Assembly: GCA_016882415.1 (NCBI GenBank)
Contig: VGQL01000011.1
Span: forward strand, 1-35,306
Direction: 5' to 3'
From: Cyanobacteria bacterium M_DeepCast_200m_mx_001
GTDB lineage: Bacteria; Cyanobacteriota; Cyanobacteriia; PCC-6307; Cyanobiaceae
Length of the DNA stretch: 35,306 nucleotides
Position 1 is the first letter of the stretch. Every line of letters starts with the position of its first letter. The translations under genes and the position numbers were made by a program. Positions 23,079 through 31,835 of this stretch are shown here, piece after piece. The notes under the pieces are model-generated. The model had not been told where the DNA came from. It saw nothing but the letters and a program-made list of their open reading frames with translations, and made no database searches.

Positions 23079-23630
23079 ATGTCCGCCCTTCCCATCCAGC
23101 AGGACGCCCTGCAGCACGAAAGCCGATCCCAGGGGCCCGATGGTCGGGCTCCGATGTTTGAGCTGATTCCCTACGAGAAGTTCCGCGATACCCCTGCCGT
23201 TCGGTTCTTTGACATCACCGTTGCCGCGTCGAACGCCCGCGACCTCGTGATCCACGCAGGCCCCGCCGTCAGCCCCCCCGACGAGGAGAAGACCGGCGCC
23301 TGGCAGTTCTATTTGCACCCCCACCAGGAGGACAACCTGCTGGCCCTGCACGGCGGCCGCACCTTTTACCTGGTGAATTTCGGTTGGAATTACCCGTATC
23401 ACATTGTTCGGTTGGAAACCGGCGGCGACATCCTGCGCATCCCGCCAGGCACCTTCCACCGCTCTGTCTCCGATCCCGACGGCTCCGTGGTGCTCAACCA
23501 GGCGGTGCGTGAGGAGGGCGCCAGTGTGGTGCGCGAGTTTCGCGTGTACAACAGCCGGCTGATCCCGCGGCTGTTCGCCACCACCTTCAAGACGGCGCCC
23601 CTACCCAAGCTGCACGGGGTGAGCTGGTAG
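23079..23630 (+). CDS. Cupin-fold protein of unknown function
   Basis: A 183-residue protein with recognisable cupin motifs. Motif 1 is the region of FYLHPHQEDNLL, with His80, His82 and Glu84; motif 2 is GDILRIPPGTFH (117-127), exactly G-x5-P-x-G-x2-H with His127. These four residues would bind one divalent metal. There is no signal peptide. Cupins range from dioxygenases and isomerases to binding proteins, so no reaction can be named. The first 25 residues are polar and poorly structured. An upstream ATG-less extension to 23043 is open, but the ATG at 23079 is best. The neighbours give no function: it faces a tiny conserved-looking gene four bases away. Confidence 0.75.
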   Translation: MSALPIQQDALQHESRSQGPDGRAPMFELIPYEKFRDTPAVRFFDITVAASNARDLVIHAGPAVSPPDEEKTGAWQFYLHPHQEDNLLALHGGRTFYLVNFGWNYPYHIVRLETGGDILRIPPGTFHRSVSDPDGSVVLNQAVREEGASVVREFRVYNSRLIPRLFATTFKTAPLPKLHGVSW

Positions 23631-23633
23631 GCC

Positions 23634-23837
23634 TCAAGCCTCTTGGCGCCAGCGGGGCAGGGCCATCGATTCCCGCTGGTTGAAGCGTTCGCACACGGCA
23701 TAGGCCGCGGGCAGGTTGGCCACCCGCTCCCAGGCCCCTTCGGCCTGCTCGTGGTTCACCACGTAGCCCCCGCCGCCGTCCCGGGCGATCCGGCATCCAT
23801 CCCCTGTGATGCCTACCAGATGAAGCTGACCGCCCAT
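23634..23837 (-). CDS. Small protein of unknown function, 67 residues
   Basis: A compact protein with GGQLHLVGITGDG near its start, then GGGYVVNHEQAEGAWERVANL and AYAVCERFNQ. The predicted strand-helix pattern and Gly-rich turn look like a small folded domain, but I recognise no family. Three starts are in frame (23906, 23858, 23837). The ATG at 23837 is the only one with a good ribosome-binding site, GGAG eight bases upstream, so it was chosen. Its stop lies four bases from that of the cupin gene. Confidence 0.6.
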   Translation of the reverse strand: MGGQLHLVGITGDGCRIARDGGGGYVVNHEQAEGAWERVANLPAAYAVCERFNQRESMALPRWRQEA

Positions 23838-23942
23838 GGACTTCGCTCCGAACTGCATTGGTTCTACGCCCGCTGCCGGGGCCCTGGCCTGTGTGGCTTT
23901 GGCCACGCAAACAATCTTGAGCCTGTTGAAGCAATGCTGAAT

Positions 23943-23974
23943 CGGGCTACCGGATTGCTTCTGATTTGAGCCCG
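23943..23974 (-). terminator. Weak hairpin after the DUF2126 gene
   Basis: CGGGCT (23943-23948) and AGCCCG (23969-23974) can pair over a 20-base loop, starting one base after the DUF2126 stop on the minus strand. There is no T run. It is the only candidate I see for ending the four-gene operon, and the gap 23838-23975 holds nothing else that I can identify. Confidence 0.25.
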
Positions 23975-23975
23975 C

Positions 23976-25997
23976 TCAGAGGCGCAGATCCACTGTGCTG
24001 CAATGCTCCCCGAGGGTTTGGGGCGCGCCGGTAGCGGTTGCGACCGAGGCCCGTGCAGTGGCGCCCTGCGTGAGCGCTTCAAAACCTGTGGACTCGCTCA
24101 CCAGCCGCCAGGCGGCCACCACCTGACCCCCCTCCAGCAGCTCCAGATCCAGGGGCACGTGCACCGGCAGGCAGGGGTGCAGGCAGGGGAAGAGGGCCTC
24201 CTGGCGGAAGCGCACCGCCAGCGGTTGTGTGGGATCCACCGGCCAGGGCAACTGCCGCCCCTGCAGCCGCAGGCCGTAGCGCTGGCGCAGCGCCGTCGAG
24301 GCGATCAGCTCGAAGCGCCGTAGGGAGCTGTCCACAAAGCGGCTGGTGCTGCCCCCCTCCACCGGCGTGTCGCACAGCAGTGGCCAGGGCTCCAGCGCCT
24401 GGCGGATGCTCAGCTCCGCCTCCCCCTGGCGCCAGTGCAGCAGCTCCGGGAAGCGCCAGCCCCAGATGGCCCGGAAGGGCTCCGGATCCAGGTGCAGCCC
24501 GGCCGCCGCCAGGTCGGCCAGCACCTGCTCGAGATCCGCCCACAGCTGGCTCGGCAGCAGGGCCCGGTCGTGCAGTTGATCCCCCCAGGGCCGCAGCCCC
24601 GTGGGGCGCTGCGGTTCCTCCAGTAGCCGCACCACCAGGGCGCGGAACAGCAGCGCCACGGCACTGCTCCAGCGGTGATCCGGCATCGATTCCAGCGCCC
24701 GGAACTCCAGCAGCCCCTGGCAGCCGGCGGTCCAGGCGGGGTTCCAGAACTTGTCGAGGCTGATCTCGCTGCGGTGCGTGTTGCCGCTGCGGTCGGCATG
24801 CAAGTGCCGCAGGGTTTCGCCGATGGCCACCCGCTGATCCCCCGGCGGCAGCTGGGCCAGGGTGCGGTGCGCCAGCTCTAGATCGAGGGCCGCGGCGCTG
24901 CCCTCATCGGGCCGCGGCGCCTGGGAGGCCGGGCCCACGCTGCGGCCGCTGAACAGATACGCCAGGCAGGGGTGGTGCTGCCAGTAGCGCAGCACCGCCA
25001 CCAGCCAGGCGGGCCGGCTGAAGAAGGGATGCTGCTCCAGGTTGGGGCCCCCCAGCAGCAGGTGGTTGCCGCCGCCGGTGCCCTCGCTGCGCTCCCCCTG
25101 CTGTTTCCAGCTGCGCAGTCCCACCGCTGCGCCCGCCTGCTCCAGCAGCTCCATCCAGTCGGCGTACTCCCGCCAGCTGTGGCACACCGGCAGGTTGATC
25201 TCCAGCACGCCCGGGTCGGCCGTGAGCCCCAACACCCGCCAGTGCTCGCCCGTATCCACCGGCAGCAGGCCGCTCAGCTCCGGCGGCCGCCACCCCTGGC
25301 CGTGCCCGGCGATCAGCCCCAGCAGCTGCTCCAGGGGCAGCCGCTCCAGGGGCGGCAGGAACAGCCCCCAGCCTTCGGCATCCAGCTCCAGGGTGAGCAC
25401 CTGCCGCAGGGCGCCTGCGGGGAAGTGCTCCAGGGGCAGCCGCAGCCCCGCCGGTCCGGGGGCACCGCTCAGCTGCCGCAGCTCCTCCTCCAGGGGCCAG
25501 GGCACCGATTGCCAGCTCCCCTGCTCACAGCTGAGGGGCAGGGCCCAAACCCGTTTCTCGGGGGAGAGGGGATCCCGCAGGGGCAGGGGCTGCACCGGGC
25601 AGCCCAGGCCCTGGCCGAGGGCCTCCAGCAGCCTGAGGGCCTCGGCAGCGCTGGGGCAGGGGGCCCCGCCGTTCTGGGGCCAGGGCACCAGGGGCTGACC
25701 CTCCCGGCCGGTGATCAGCCGCAGGGCCCAGCGGGGATTCACCTCGCCGTCGTAGCGCTTGCCGGGGCAGAAGAGCAGCAGGCTGCCGGGCCAGGCTCGC
25801 CGTTGGAGCTCCGCCGCCAGGGCCCGGGCGTAGCGCAGCTTGGTGGGGCCATCGGCCGCCACGCTCCACTCCGCCCCCTGGGGATCCACGGGCACCAGGG
25901 TGGGTTCGCCCCCCATGGTGAGCTGGATGCCGGCCCGCTGCAGCCGCTCCTCCACCGCCGCGGCCGTGCTCTCGAAGGCGGCGGGCAGGTGGGGCAT
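23976..25997 (-). CDS. DUF2126 protein (transglutaminase-associated), stand-alone
   Basis: A 673-residue protein of the DUF2126 family. Diagnostic parts are QLTMGGEPTLVPVD near residue 25, YDGEVNPRWALRL, GGGNHLLLGGPNLEQHPFF, YLFSGRSVGPASQAPRPDE and HRSEISLDKFWNP. In many bacteria this domain is the C-terminal part of a protein of about 1100 residues whose N-terminal part is a transglutaminase; here that part is a separate gene just upstream. The fold has been related to glutamine-synthetase-like or carboxylate-amine ligase proteins by computational work on amidoligases, but activity is unproven. The ATG at 25997 lies two bases past the transglutaminase stop; it is the last gene of the operon. 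Confidence 0.85.
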   Translation of the reverse strand: MPHLPAAFESTAAAVEERLQRAGIQLTMGGEPTLVPVDPQGAEWSVAADGPTKLRYARALAAELQRRAWPGSLLLFCPGKRYDGEVNPRWALRLITGREGQPLVPWPQNGGAPCPSAAEALRLLEALGQGLGCPVQPLPLRDPLSPEKRVWALPLSCEQGSWQSVPWPLEEELRQLSGAPGPAGLRLPLEHFPAGALRQVLTLELDAEGWGLFLPPLERLPLEQLLGLIAGHGQGWRPPELSGLLPVDTGEHWRVLGLTADPGVLEINLPVCHSWREYADWMELLEQAGAAVGLRSWKQQGERSEGTGGGNHLLLGGPNLEQHPFFSRPAWLVAVLRYWQHHPCLAYLFSGRSVGPASQAPRPDEGSAAALDLELAHRTLAQLPPGDQRVAIGETLRHLHADRSGNTHRSEISLDKFWNPAWTAGCQGLLEFRALESMPDHRWSSAVALLFRALVVRLLEEPQRPTGLRPWGDQLHDRALLPSQLWADLEQVLADLAAAGLHLDPEPFRAIWGWRFPELLHWRQGEAELSIRQALEPWPLLCDTPVEGGSTSRFVDSSLRRFELIASTALRQRYGLRLQGRQLPWPVDPTQPLAVRFRQEALFPCLHPCLPVHVPLDLELLEGGQVVAAWRLVSESTGFEALTQGATARASVATATGAPQTLGEHCSTVDLRL

Positions 25998-25999
25998 CG

Positions 26000-26881
26000 C
26001 TAGAGCCGTGCCGAGTTGCTGGAGCCGCTCAGGATCTCGGCGCTGATCGCCCAATCCAGCTCGCTCTCCACCCCGGGCGGCCCGGAAAAGGTGCCGCTCA
26101 CCGCAGCGGTGAGATCGGAGCGGGAGGAGGTGGCCACGGGGATGTAGCGGTCGTCCACCGCCCCCTTGCCGCTGGGGTCGAAGCCCCGCCAGCCGGCCCC
26201 CTGCAGGTACACCTCGGCCCAGGCGTGCAGGTCATAGCGCTCCGGGGCGGGATCCACCAGGTGGTAACCGCTCACGAAGCGCGCCGGCAGCCCCAGGCTG
26301 CGGCAGCACTCGATCATCAGCATCGCCAGATCGCGGCAGGAGCCCACCCGTTCCTTGAGGGTGCGGCCGGCGGGCCACGCGGGCCCCACGTGGCGCTGGG
26401 TGTACTTCACCCGGTCCTGGATGATTTCGATCAGCTGTTGCAGGAAATTGAGGCTGCGGCCATCGCTGCCGATCAGGGCCTCCTGGGCCAGATCGGCGGC
26501 GGAGGCATCGTGCTGGCCGTTGGGCAGCCAGCCCTGCAGGTTGCTGAGCAGGTCGGGGTTGAGCTTGCCGATGGCTACGGGCAGCTGCGCCATCTGCTCA
26601 TCCAGGCAGGCCTCAATCAGCGGAGGGGTGAAGGTTTCCACCTCACTGGTGGCCACCACCGTGAAGCGCTCGGTGTCCCCCAGGAAGCGCGCCCGGGTGA
26701 TGGTGTCGCCACCGGCGGCCATCAGCTCATAGAGCTGGCTGGGGTCGGGGCTGATCTCCAGACGGAAATCGAGCAGGCGCTGGAAGCCATGGGGCCGCGG
26801 CCGCAGGCAGATGCGATGCGGCCCCAGCTGCACCGGCTTGCTGTAGCGGTAGTCGAAGCGGTGAATTAGGCGGGCGCGCAT
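26000..26881 (-). CDS. Transglutaminase-like cysteine peptidase/amidase
   Basis: A 293-residue protein with an N-terminal beta-rich domain (RLIHRFDYRYSKPVQLGPHRI... type, residues 5-23) and a C-terminal transglutaminase core. The catalytic triad is visible: Cys182 in VGSCRDLAML, His219 in DLHAWAEVYL and Asp235 in GFDPSGKG. Bacterial members of this group are thought to cleave or transfer amide bonds rather than cross-link proteins. The gene overlaps the alpha-E gene by 16 bases and is followed by the DUF2126 gene, the usual set. No signal peptide is seen, so the protein is cytoplasmic. Confidence 0.92.
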   Translation of the reverse strand: MRARLIHRFDYRYSKPVQLGPHRICLRPRPHGFQRLLDFRLEISPDPSQLYELMAAGGDTITRARFLGDTERFTVVATSEVETFTPPLIEACLDEQMAQLPVAIGKLNPDLLSNLQGWLPNGQHDASAADLAQEALIGSDGRSLNFLQQLIEIIQDRVKYTQRHVGPAWPAGRTLKERVGSCRDLAMLMIECCRSLGLPARFVSGYHLVDPAPERYDLHAWAEVYLQGAGWRGFDPSGKGAVDDRYIPVATSSRSDLTAAVSGTFSGPPGVESELDWAISAEILSGSSNSARL

Positions 26882-27861
26882 GCCAGGTCGGGACTGGAAA
26901 CAGAAACGGGCTCGGCCAGGCCCGGCAACACGAAGTAGCGGGCGTGGATCAGACCATGCAGGTTATTGAGATCGCTCTGCAGCGCGTCGATCGCTTCATG
27001 AAGCCCACCGCTGATCAGCTCATCAATGCCGGTGTAGCTCCAGCGGGCCAGGGTGAGGCCGCTGAGGCATTCGAGCTCATCCGGGGCGCCGGGCACTGAA
27101 CTGCCGGCCACCAGCCGTAGGGTTTCATGGATCCGCTCCATGCAGTACCGCACCGAGCGGGGGAAGGCGGGATCGAGCAGCAGGAAGGCGGCCACCGCCT
27201 TCGGCGTGATCACCCCCAGCTGCGACTGGCGGAACATCTGATAAGCGCCGGCACTGCGCAGCAGTGAGATCCACTGCAGTTCATCCAGCACGCCGCCCAC
27301 CTCCTCGGGGGTGGGGAGCAGCAGGAAGTACTTCACATCGAGGATGCGGGTGGTCTTGTCGGCCCGCTCGATCAGCCGCCCCAGCCGGCTGAACTGCCAG
27401 GAGAGGTCGCGGCTGAGGGTGGCGTCGGTGACCCCATAGAACAGCTGGCAGCCGCGGCGGATCTCCCGCAGCTGCTCCTGGGGGGGTTGATCCCAGAAGC
27501 TGTCGCTCTCCAGCAGGGTCCAGTAGAGGCTGTTGATCTGCTCCCACATCTCGGTGGTGATCACATCGCGGATCTGGCGCGCGTTCTCCCGGGCCAGGGC
27601 GATGCAGTTGACGATGCTGTTGGGGTTGGCCTCCGCCTTCACCAGGCACTCCACCACCTGCTTGGCGCCGCCGCCGGGGTAGAGGCGGTCGAACAGCTCG
27701 CGGTCGCCGCTGGCATCGATCAGCGGTTGCCAGGGCTCGGCGCTGCCGGGGGGGCAGTCGAGCGCCATGGCCTCGCTGACTTCCACAAAGCGAGAGATGT
27801 TCTCCGCCCGCTCCACATAACGGTTGATCCAGTAGAGGGAATCGGCGACGCGGCTCAGCAT
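26866..27861 (-). CDS. Alpha-E domain protein
   Basis: A 331-residue, mainly helical protein. The start MLSRVADSLYWINRYVERAENISR is diagnostic of the alpha-E family (DUF403), and the conserved NARQIRDVITTEMWEQIN and IERADKTTRILDVKYFLLLP blocks follow. The family nearly always neighbours a circularly permuted ATP-grasp protein and a transglutaminase, and may bind or present the peptide substrate. Its ATG overlaps the ATP-grasp stop by seven bases and its 3' end overlaps the transglutaminase gene, so production of the proteins is coupled. Confidence 0.93.
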   Translation of the reverse strand: MLSRVADSLYWINRYVERAENISRFVEVSEAMALDCPPGSAEPWQPLIDASGDRELFDRLYPGGGAKQVVECLVKAEANPNSIVNCIALARENARQIRDVITTEMWEQINSLYWTLLESDSFWDQPPQEQLREIRRGCQLFYGVTDATLSRDLSWQFSRLGRLIERADKTTRILDVKYFLLLPTPEEVGGVLDELQWISLLRSAGAYQMFRQSQLGVITPKAVAAFLLLDPAFPRSVRYCMERIHETLRLVAGSSVPGAPDELECLSGLTLARWSYTGIDELISGGLHEAIDALQSDLNNLHGLIHARYFVLPGLAEPVSVSSPDLACAPA

Positions 27862-29309
27862 GGGGCTACCTCCTGGGCACCCTCTTCCACGATCCAGGTG
27901 TCCTTGCAGCCGCCCCCCTGGGAGGAGTTCACCACCAGGGAGCCCCGTTTGAGGGCCACGCGGGTGAGGCCGCCGGGGGTCACCCAGGCCCCCTGGCCCC
28001 GCAGCACATAGGGGCGCAGATCCACGTGGCAGGGGTAGAGCTCCCCCTCGCTGAGGGAGGGCACCGTGGAGAGCTCCAGGGTGGGCTGGGCGATGAAGTT
28101 GCGCGGATTGGCGCGGATCTTGTCGGCGAATTCGAGGATCTCCGCCTCGCTGGCGTGGGGGCCGATCAACATGCCGTAGCCCCCGGCCTCCGACACCGCC
28201 TTCACCACCAGCTCGCCCAGGTGGGCCAGCACGTAGGCCTGGTCGTCGGGTCGGGAGCAGAGGTAGGTGGGCACGTTTTCGATGATCGGCTCCTCACCGA
28301 GGTAGTACCGCACCATCTCCGGCACGTAGGCGTAGATCAGCTTGTCGTCGGCCACGCCGGTGCCCGGGGCGTTGGCGATGGCCACCCGGCCCCGCGCGTA
28401 CACCTCCATCAGGCCGCGCACCCCCAGCATCGAGTCGGCGCGGAACACGGCCGGGTCGAGGAAGTCGTCGTCGATGCGGCGGTAGATCACATCCACCGGC
28501 TCCAGGCCGCTGGTGCTGCGCATCCAGACGCGGCCGTCCTGGCAGGCCAGGTCGCGGCCCTCCACCAGGGGGATGCCCATCTGTTGGGCCAGGTAGCTGT
28601 GCTCGAAGTAGGCGCTGTTGAACACCCCCGGGGTGAGCAGCACCACCCGCGGCGCTTCGGTCCAGGGGGCCAGCTCCCGCAGGGTCTGCAGCAGCTGGGA
28701 GGGGTAGCTGTCGATCGGCTGCACGGTGCGGCCGGCGAACAGGCTGGGGAACATGCGCTTCATCACGCGCCGGTTCTCCAGGAAGTAGGCCACCCCCGAG
28801 GGGCAGCGCAGGTTGTCCTCCAGCACTCGCCAGGTGCCCTGGCCGTCGCGGATCAGGTCGAGGCCGGAGATCTGGCACCACTTGCCCAGGGGCGGGTGGA
28901 AGCCCTGCATCTGCGGCCGCCAGCCCTGGGAACTCTCCACGTCTTCCCGGGGGATCACCCCATCCCGCAGGATCCGCTGCTCCCCGTACACATCCGCCAG
29001 AAACAGATCGATGGCCTCCAGCCGTTGGATCAGGCCCCGCTCCAGGCGCCGCCAATCGGCGTGGTCGATCAGCCGGGGCAGGGGATCAAAGGGCAGGATC
29101 CGCTCACCGCCGCGGTTGCCGGAATCGTTGAGCCGGAAGGTGGCCCCCAGGCGCTTGAGCAGCATGCCGGCGGCGGCATGGTTGCGGTTGAGCTCCTCCA
29201 GCCCCAGGGCCCCCAGGGAGGAGAGCAGCGGTTGCAGGGCCCGTCGCGGCTGCTCGCTGGCGCTGAAATACTCGTCGTACCCCTTGCTGGGGCGGTACTC
29301 GGTGAACAT
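27855..29309 (-). CDS. Circularly permuted type 2 ATP-grasp protein
   Basis: A 484-residue protein of the DUF404/DUF407 group, a circularly permuted ATP-grasp fold predicted to form amide or peptide bonds. ATP- and metal-binding segments visible are GLDLIRDGQGTWRVLEDNLRCPSG, VIYRRIDDDFLDP, IANAPGTGVADDKLIYAYVP, VVKAVSEAGGYGMLIGP and a C-terminal LVVNSSQGGGCKDTW. The start MFTEYRPSKGYDEYF is typical. It is the first gene of the operon ATP-grasp, alpha-E, transglutaminase, DUF2126. Comparative genomics has proposed that such operons make and remove a peptide-like modification; no product is known. It lies 87 bases downstream of ureC on the same strand, so read-through from urease is possible. 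Confidence 0.92.
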   Translation of the reverse strand: MFTEYRPSKGYDEYFSASEQPRRALQPLLSSLGALGLEELNRNHAAAGMLLKRLGATFRLNDSGNRGGERILPFDPLPRLIDHADWRRLERGLIQRLEAIDLFLADVYGEQRILRDGVIPREDVESSQGWRPQMQGFHPPLGKWCQISGLDLIRDGQGTWRVLEDNLRCPSGVAYFLENRRVMKRMFPSLFAGRTVQPIDSYPSQLLQTLRELAPWTEAPRVVLLTPGVFNSAYFEHSYLAQQMGIPLVEGRDLACQDGRVWMRSTSGLEPVDVIYRRIDDDFLDPAVFRADSMLGVRGLMEVYARGRVAIANAPGTGVADDKLIYAYVPEMVRYYLGEEPIIENVPTYLCSRPDDQAYVLAHLGELVVKAVSEAGGYGMLIGPHASEAEILEFADKIRANPRNFIAQPTLELSTVPSLSEGELYPCHVDLRPYVLRGQGAWVTPGGLTRVALKRGSLVVNSSQGGGCKDTWIVEEGAQEVAPC

Positions 29310-29396
29310 CGCCGACCTGCGGTGGCGTGATCATGCAGAGCGGCCTGGGCCTTCCGGGTGCGGGTTGCTACCGAACGGATCGTTGGAGCTGGGCCC

Positions 29397-31109
29397 TCAG
29401 AGCAGGAAGTAGCGCTGGGCCATGGGCAGCACCGTTGCCGGTTCGCAGGTGAGCAGCTCCCCGTCGGCGAACACCTCGTAGGTCTGCGGGTCCACCTCCA
29501 CCCGGGGCAGGGCGGTGTTGTTCTTCATGGCGGCCTTACCGATGCCGCCGCGGGTGTTGAGCACGGGCACGCAGGTGCGGCTGAGGCCGAGCTGGCGGGG
29601 GAGGTCGCACTCCAGGGCAGCCTGGCTCACGAAGGTGAGGCAGCTGGGGGCCAGGGCTTTGCCGAAGCTGGCGAACATCGGCCGGCCGTGCACCGGGCCG
29701 GGGGTGGGGATCGAGGCGTTGGCATCGCCCATCTGGGCCCACACGATCGAGCCCCCCTTGAGCACCAGCTCGGGCTTCACCCCGAAGAACCCCGGTTTCC
29801 AGAGCACCAGGTCGGCGAGTTTGCCCACCTCCACCGAGCCCACCTGGTGGTCGATGCCGTGGGCGATGGCCGGGTTGATGGTGGTCTTGGCGATGTAGCG
29901 CTTGAGGCGGGTGTTGTCGTTGCGGGCGCTGTCCTCCGGCAGGGCGCCGCGCTGCACCTTCATCTTGTGGGCGGTCTGGAAGGTGCGGGTGATCACCTCA
30001 CCCACCCGGCCCATGGCCTGGGAGTCGCTGGCGATGATCGAGAAGGCGCCGATGTCGTGCAGGATGTCCTCGGCGGCGATGGTTTCGCGGCGGATGCGCG
30101 ATTCGGCAAAGGCCACGTCCTCCGGGATGCGCGGATCGAGGTGGTGGCACACCATCAACATGTCGAGGTGCTCCTCGAGCGTGTTCACCGTGTAGGGGCG
30201 GGTGGGGTTGGTGCTGCTGGGCAGCACATTGGCCTCGCCGCAGATCTTGATGATGTCCGGGGCATGGCCACCGCCGGCCCCCTCCGTGTGGAAAGTGTGG
30301 ATGGTGCGGCCGCCGATGGCGCGGATCGTGTCCTCCACGAAACCCGCCTCATTGAGGGTGTCGCTGTGGATGCACACCTGCACATCGAACTGATCCGCCA
30401 CCGTCAGGCAGCAATCGATCGCCGCCGGTGTGGTGCCCCAGTCCTCGTGGAGCTTGAGGCCGCAGGCGCCGGCCCGGATCTGCTCTTCGATCGCCTCCGG
30501 CGTGCTGGCGTTGCCTTTGCCGTAGAAGCCCAGGTTCACCGGCAGCCCTTCGGCGGCCTGCAGCATGCGGGCCAGGTGGAAGGCGCCCGGGGTGCAGGTG
30601 GTGGCGTTGGTGCCGGTGGCTGGGCCGGTGCCGCCCCCCATCAGGGTGGTGACCCCGCTGGCCAGGGCGGTTTCGATCTGCTGCGGGCAGATGAAGTGCA
30701 CGTGGGTGTCGATGGAGCCCGCGGTGAGGATGTGGCCCTCGCCGGCGATCGCTTCGGTGCCGGGGCCCACCACGATGTCCACCCCTGCCTGGGTGTCGGG
30801 GTTGCCCGCCTTGCCGATGGCCACGATGCGGCCATCCCGCAACCCCACATCGGCCTTCACGATCCCCCACCAGTCGAGGATCAGGGCGTTGGTGATCACC
30901 GTGTCCACCGCCCCGGCGGCGCGGGTGGTCTGGGCCTGGCCCATGCCATCGCGGATCACCTTGCCGCCGCCGAACTTCACCTCATCGCCGTAGACCGTGA
31001 AGTCGCGCTCCACCTCCAGGATTAGATCGGTGTCCGCCAGGCGCAGCCGATCACCGGTGGTGGGGCCGTAGGTCTCGGCGTAGGCGCGGCGGGAGATGCG
31101 GTAGGGCAT
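29397..31109 (-). CDS. ureC: Urease alpha subunit UreC
   Basis: The catalytic subunit of nickel urease, 570 residues, which hydrolyses urea to ammonia and carbamate. All active-site residues are present two positions after those of Klebsiella: His136 and His138 (DTHVHF), Lys219 (GLKLHEDWG, carbamylated), His248 (CIHSDTLNE), His274 ([13 protein letters not shown]), Cys321 and His322 on the mobile flap (MVCHHLDPR) and Asp362 ([10 protein letters not shown]). It is the last gene of ureD-ureA-ureB-ureC, six bases after ureB. Confidence 0.98.
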   Translation of the reverse strand: MPYRISRRAYAETYGPTTGDRLRLADTDLILEVERDFTVYGDEVKFGGGKVIRDGMGQAQTTRAAGAVDTVITNALILDWWGIVKADVGLRDGRIVAIGKAGNPDTQAGVDIVVGPGTEAIAGEGHILTAGSIDTHVHFICPQQIETALASGVTTLMGGGTGPATGTNATTCTPGAFHLARMLQAAEGLPVNLGFYGKGNASTPEAIEEQIRAGACGLKLHEDWGTTPAAIDCCLTVADQFDVQVCIHSDTLNEAGFVEDTIRAIGGRTIHTFHTEGAGGGHAPDIIKICGEANVLPSSTNPTRPYTVNTLEEHLDMLMVCHHLDPRIPEDVAFAESRIRRETIAAEDILHDIGAFSIIASDSQAMGRVGEVITRTFQTAHKMKVQRGALPEDSARNDNTRLKRYIAKTTINPAIAHGIDHQVGSVEVGKLADLVLWKPGFFGVKPELVLKGGSIVWAQMGDANASIPTPGPVHGRPMFASFGKALAPSCLTFVSQAALECDLPRQLGLSRTCVPVLNTRGGIGKAAMKNNTALPRVEVDPQTYEVFADGELLTCEPATVLPMAQRYFLL

Positions 31110-31115
31110 GGGGGG

Positions 31116-31433
31116 TCAGTCGAGGGGGCCGTTCACCAGGCCGTTGAAGCCGAACACCCTGCGGTCTCCGGCGAAGGGCACCAGCTGCACCTCGCGGCTG
31201 TCGCCCGGTTCAAAGCGGATGGCGGTGCCGGCGGGGATGTCGAGCCGTTGGCCGCGGCAGGCCTCCCGGTCAAACAGCAGCGCCCCATTGGCCTCAAAAA
31301 AATGAAAGTGCGAGCCCACCTGCACGGGGCGGTCGCCGTTGTTGGCCACCAGCACGGTGGTCACCGGCCGGCCGGCGTTGAGCTCCAGCTCACCGGGTTC
31401 GGGGATCAGTTCGCCGGGAATCAGGGGGGCCAT
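31116..31433 (-). CDS. ureB: Urease beta subunit UreB
   Basis: A 105-residue structural subunit. It starts [21 protein letters not shown] and contains [39 protein letters not shown] and [12 protein letters not shown], all standard. It forms the trimer of heterotrimers with UreA and UreC and holds the bound metallocentre region closed. Fifteen bases separate it from ureA and six from ureC. Confidence 0.97.
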   Translation of the reverse strand: MAPLIPGELIPEPGELELNAGRPVTTVLVANNGDRPVQVGSHFHFFEANGALLFDREACRGQRLDIPAGTAIRFEPGDSREVQLVPFAGDRRVFGFNGLVNGPLD

Positions 31434-31448
31434 GGCTTGGAGATGGGA

Positions 31449-31751
31449 TCAGCGGATGGGGTCGTGCAGGGTGACGAGCTTGGTGCCATCGGGGAACACC
31501 GCCTCGATCTGCACCTCGTGCACCAGTTCCGGCACCCCCTCCATCACCTGCTCGCGGCTGAGCCAGGTGGTGCCCTCCTGCATCAGCGCCGCCACGGTCT
31601 TGCCGTCGCGGGCCCCCTCCAGCACCTGGAAGCTGAGCCAGGCCACCGCCTCCGGATGGTTGAGCCGCAGGCCGCGGTTGAGGCGCCGCTCCGCCAGCAG
31701 GGCCGCAGTCACGATCAGGAGCTTGTCCTTCTCCTGAGGGGTCAGGTGCAT
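31449..31751 (-). CDS. ureA: Urease gamma subunit UreA
   Basis: The 100-residue smallest urease subunit. [37 protein letters not shown] and [22 protein letters not shown] are the family signatures, with normal length. It follows ureD after an 84-base gap in which I see no gene; that gap could hold an extra promoter or just a leader. Confidence 0.97.
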   Translation of the reverse strand: MHLTPQEKDKLLIVTAALLAERRLNRGLRLNHPEAVAWLSFQVLEGARDGKTVAALMQEGTTWLSREQVMEGVPELVHEVQIEAVFPDGTKLVTLHDPIR

Positions 31752-31835
31752 GGCAGGCGCAAGGGGGGCGCAGGGGAGGCGCAGACCAACTGCGCTGTGG
31801 GCTCACTCTGACTGGCCTGGCAACGGCCGACCGGT

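Noticed and set aside
28026-29330. 434-codon plus-strand open frame opposite the ATP-grasp gene
   Set aside because: Same antisense effect; the minus-strand frame matches a known family along its whole length.
29358-31025. 555-codon plus-strand open frame opposite ureC
   Set aside because: ureC has every active-site residue on the minus strand, so the opposite frame is a shadow.
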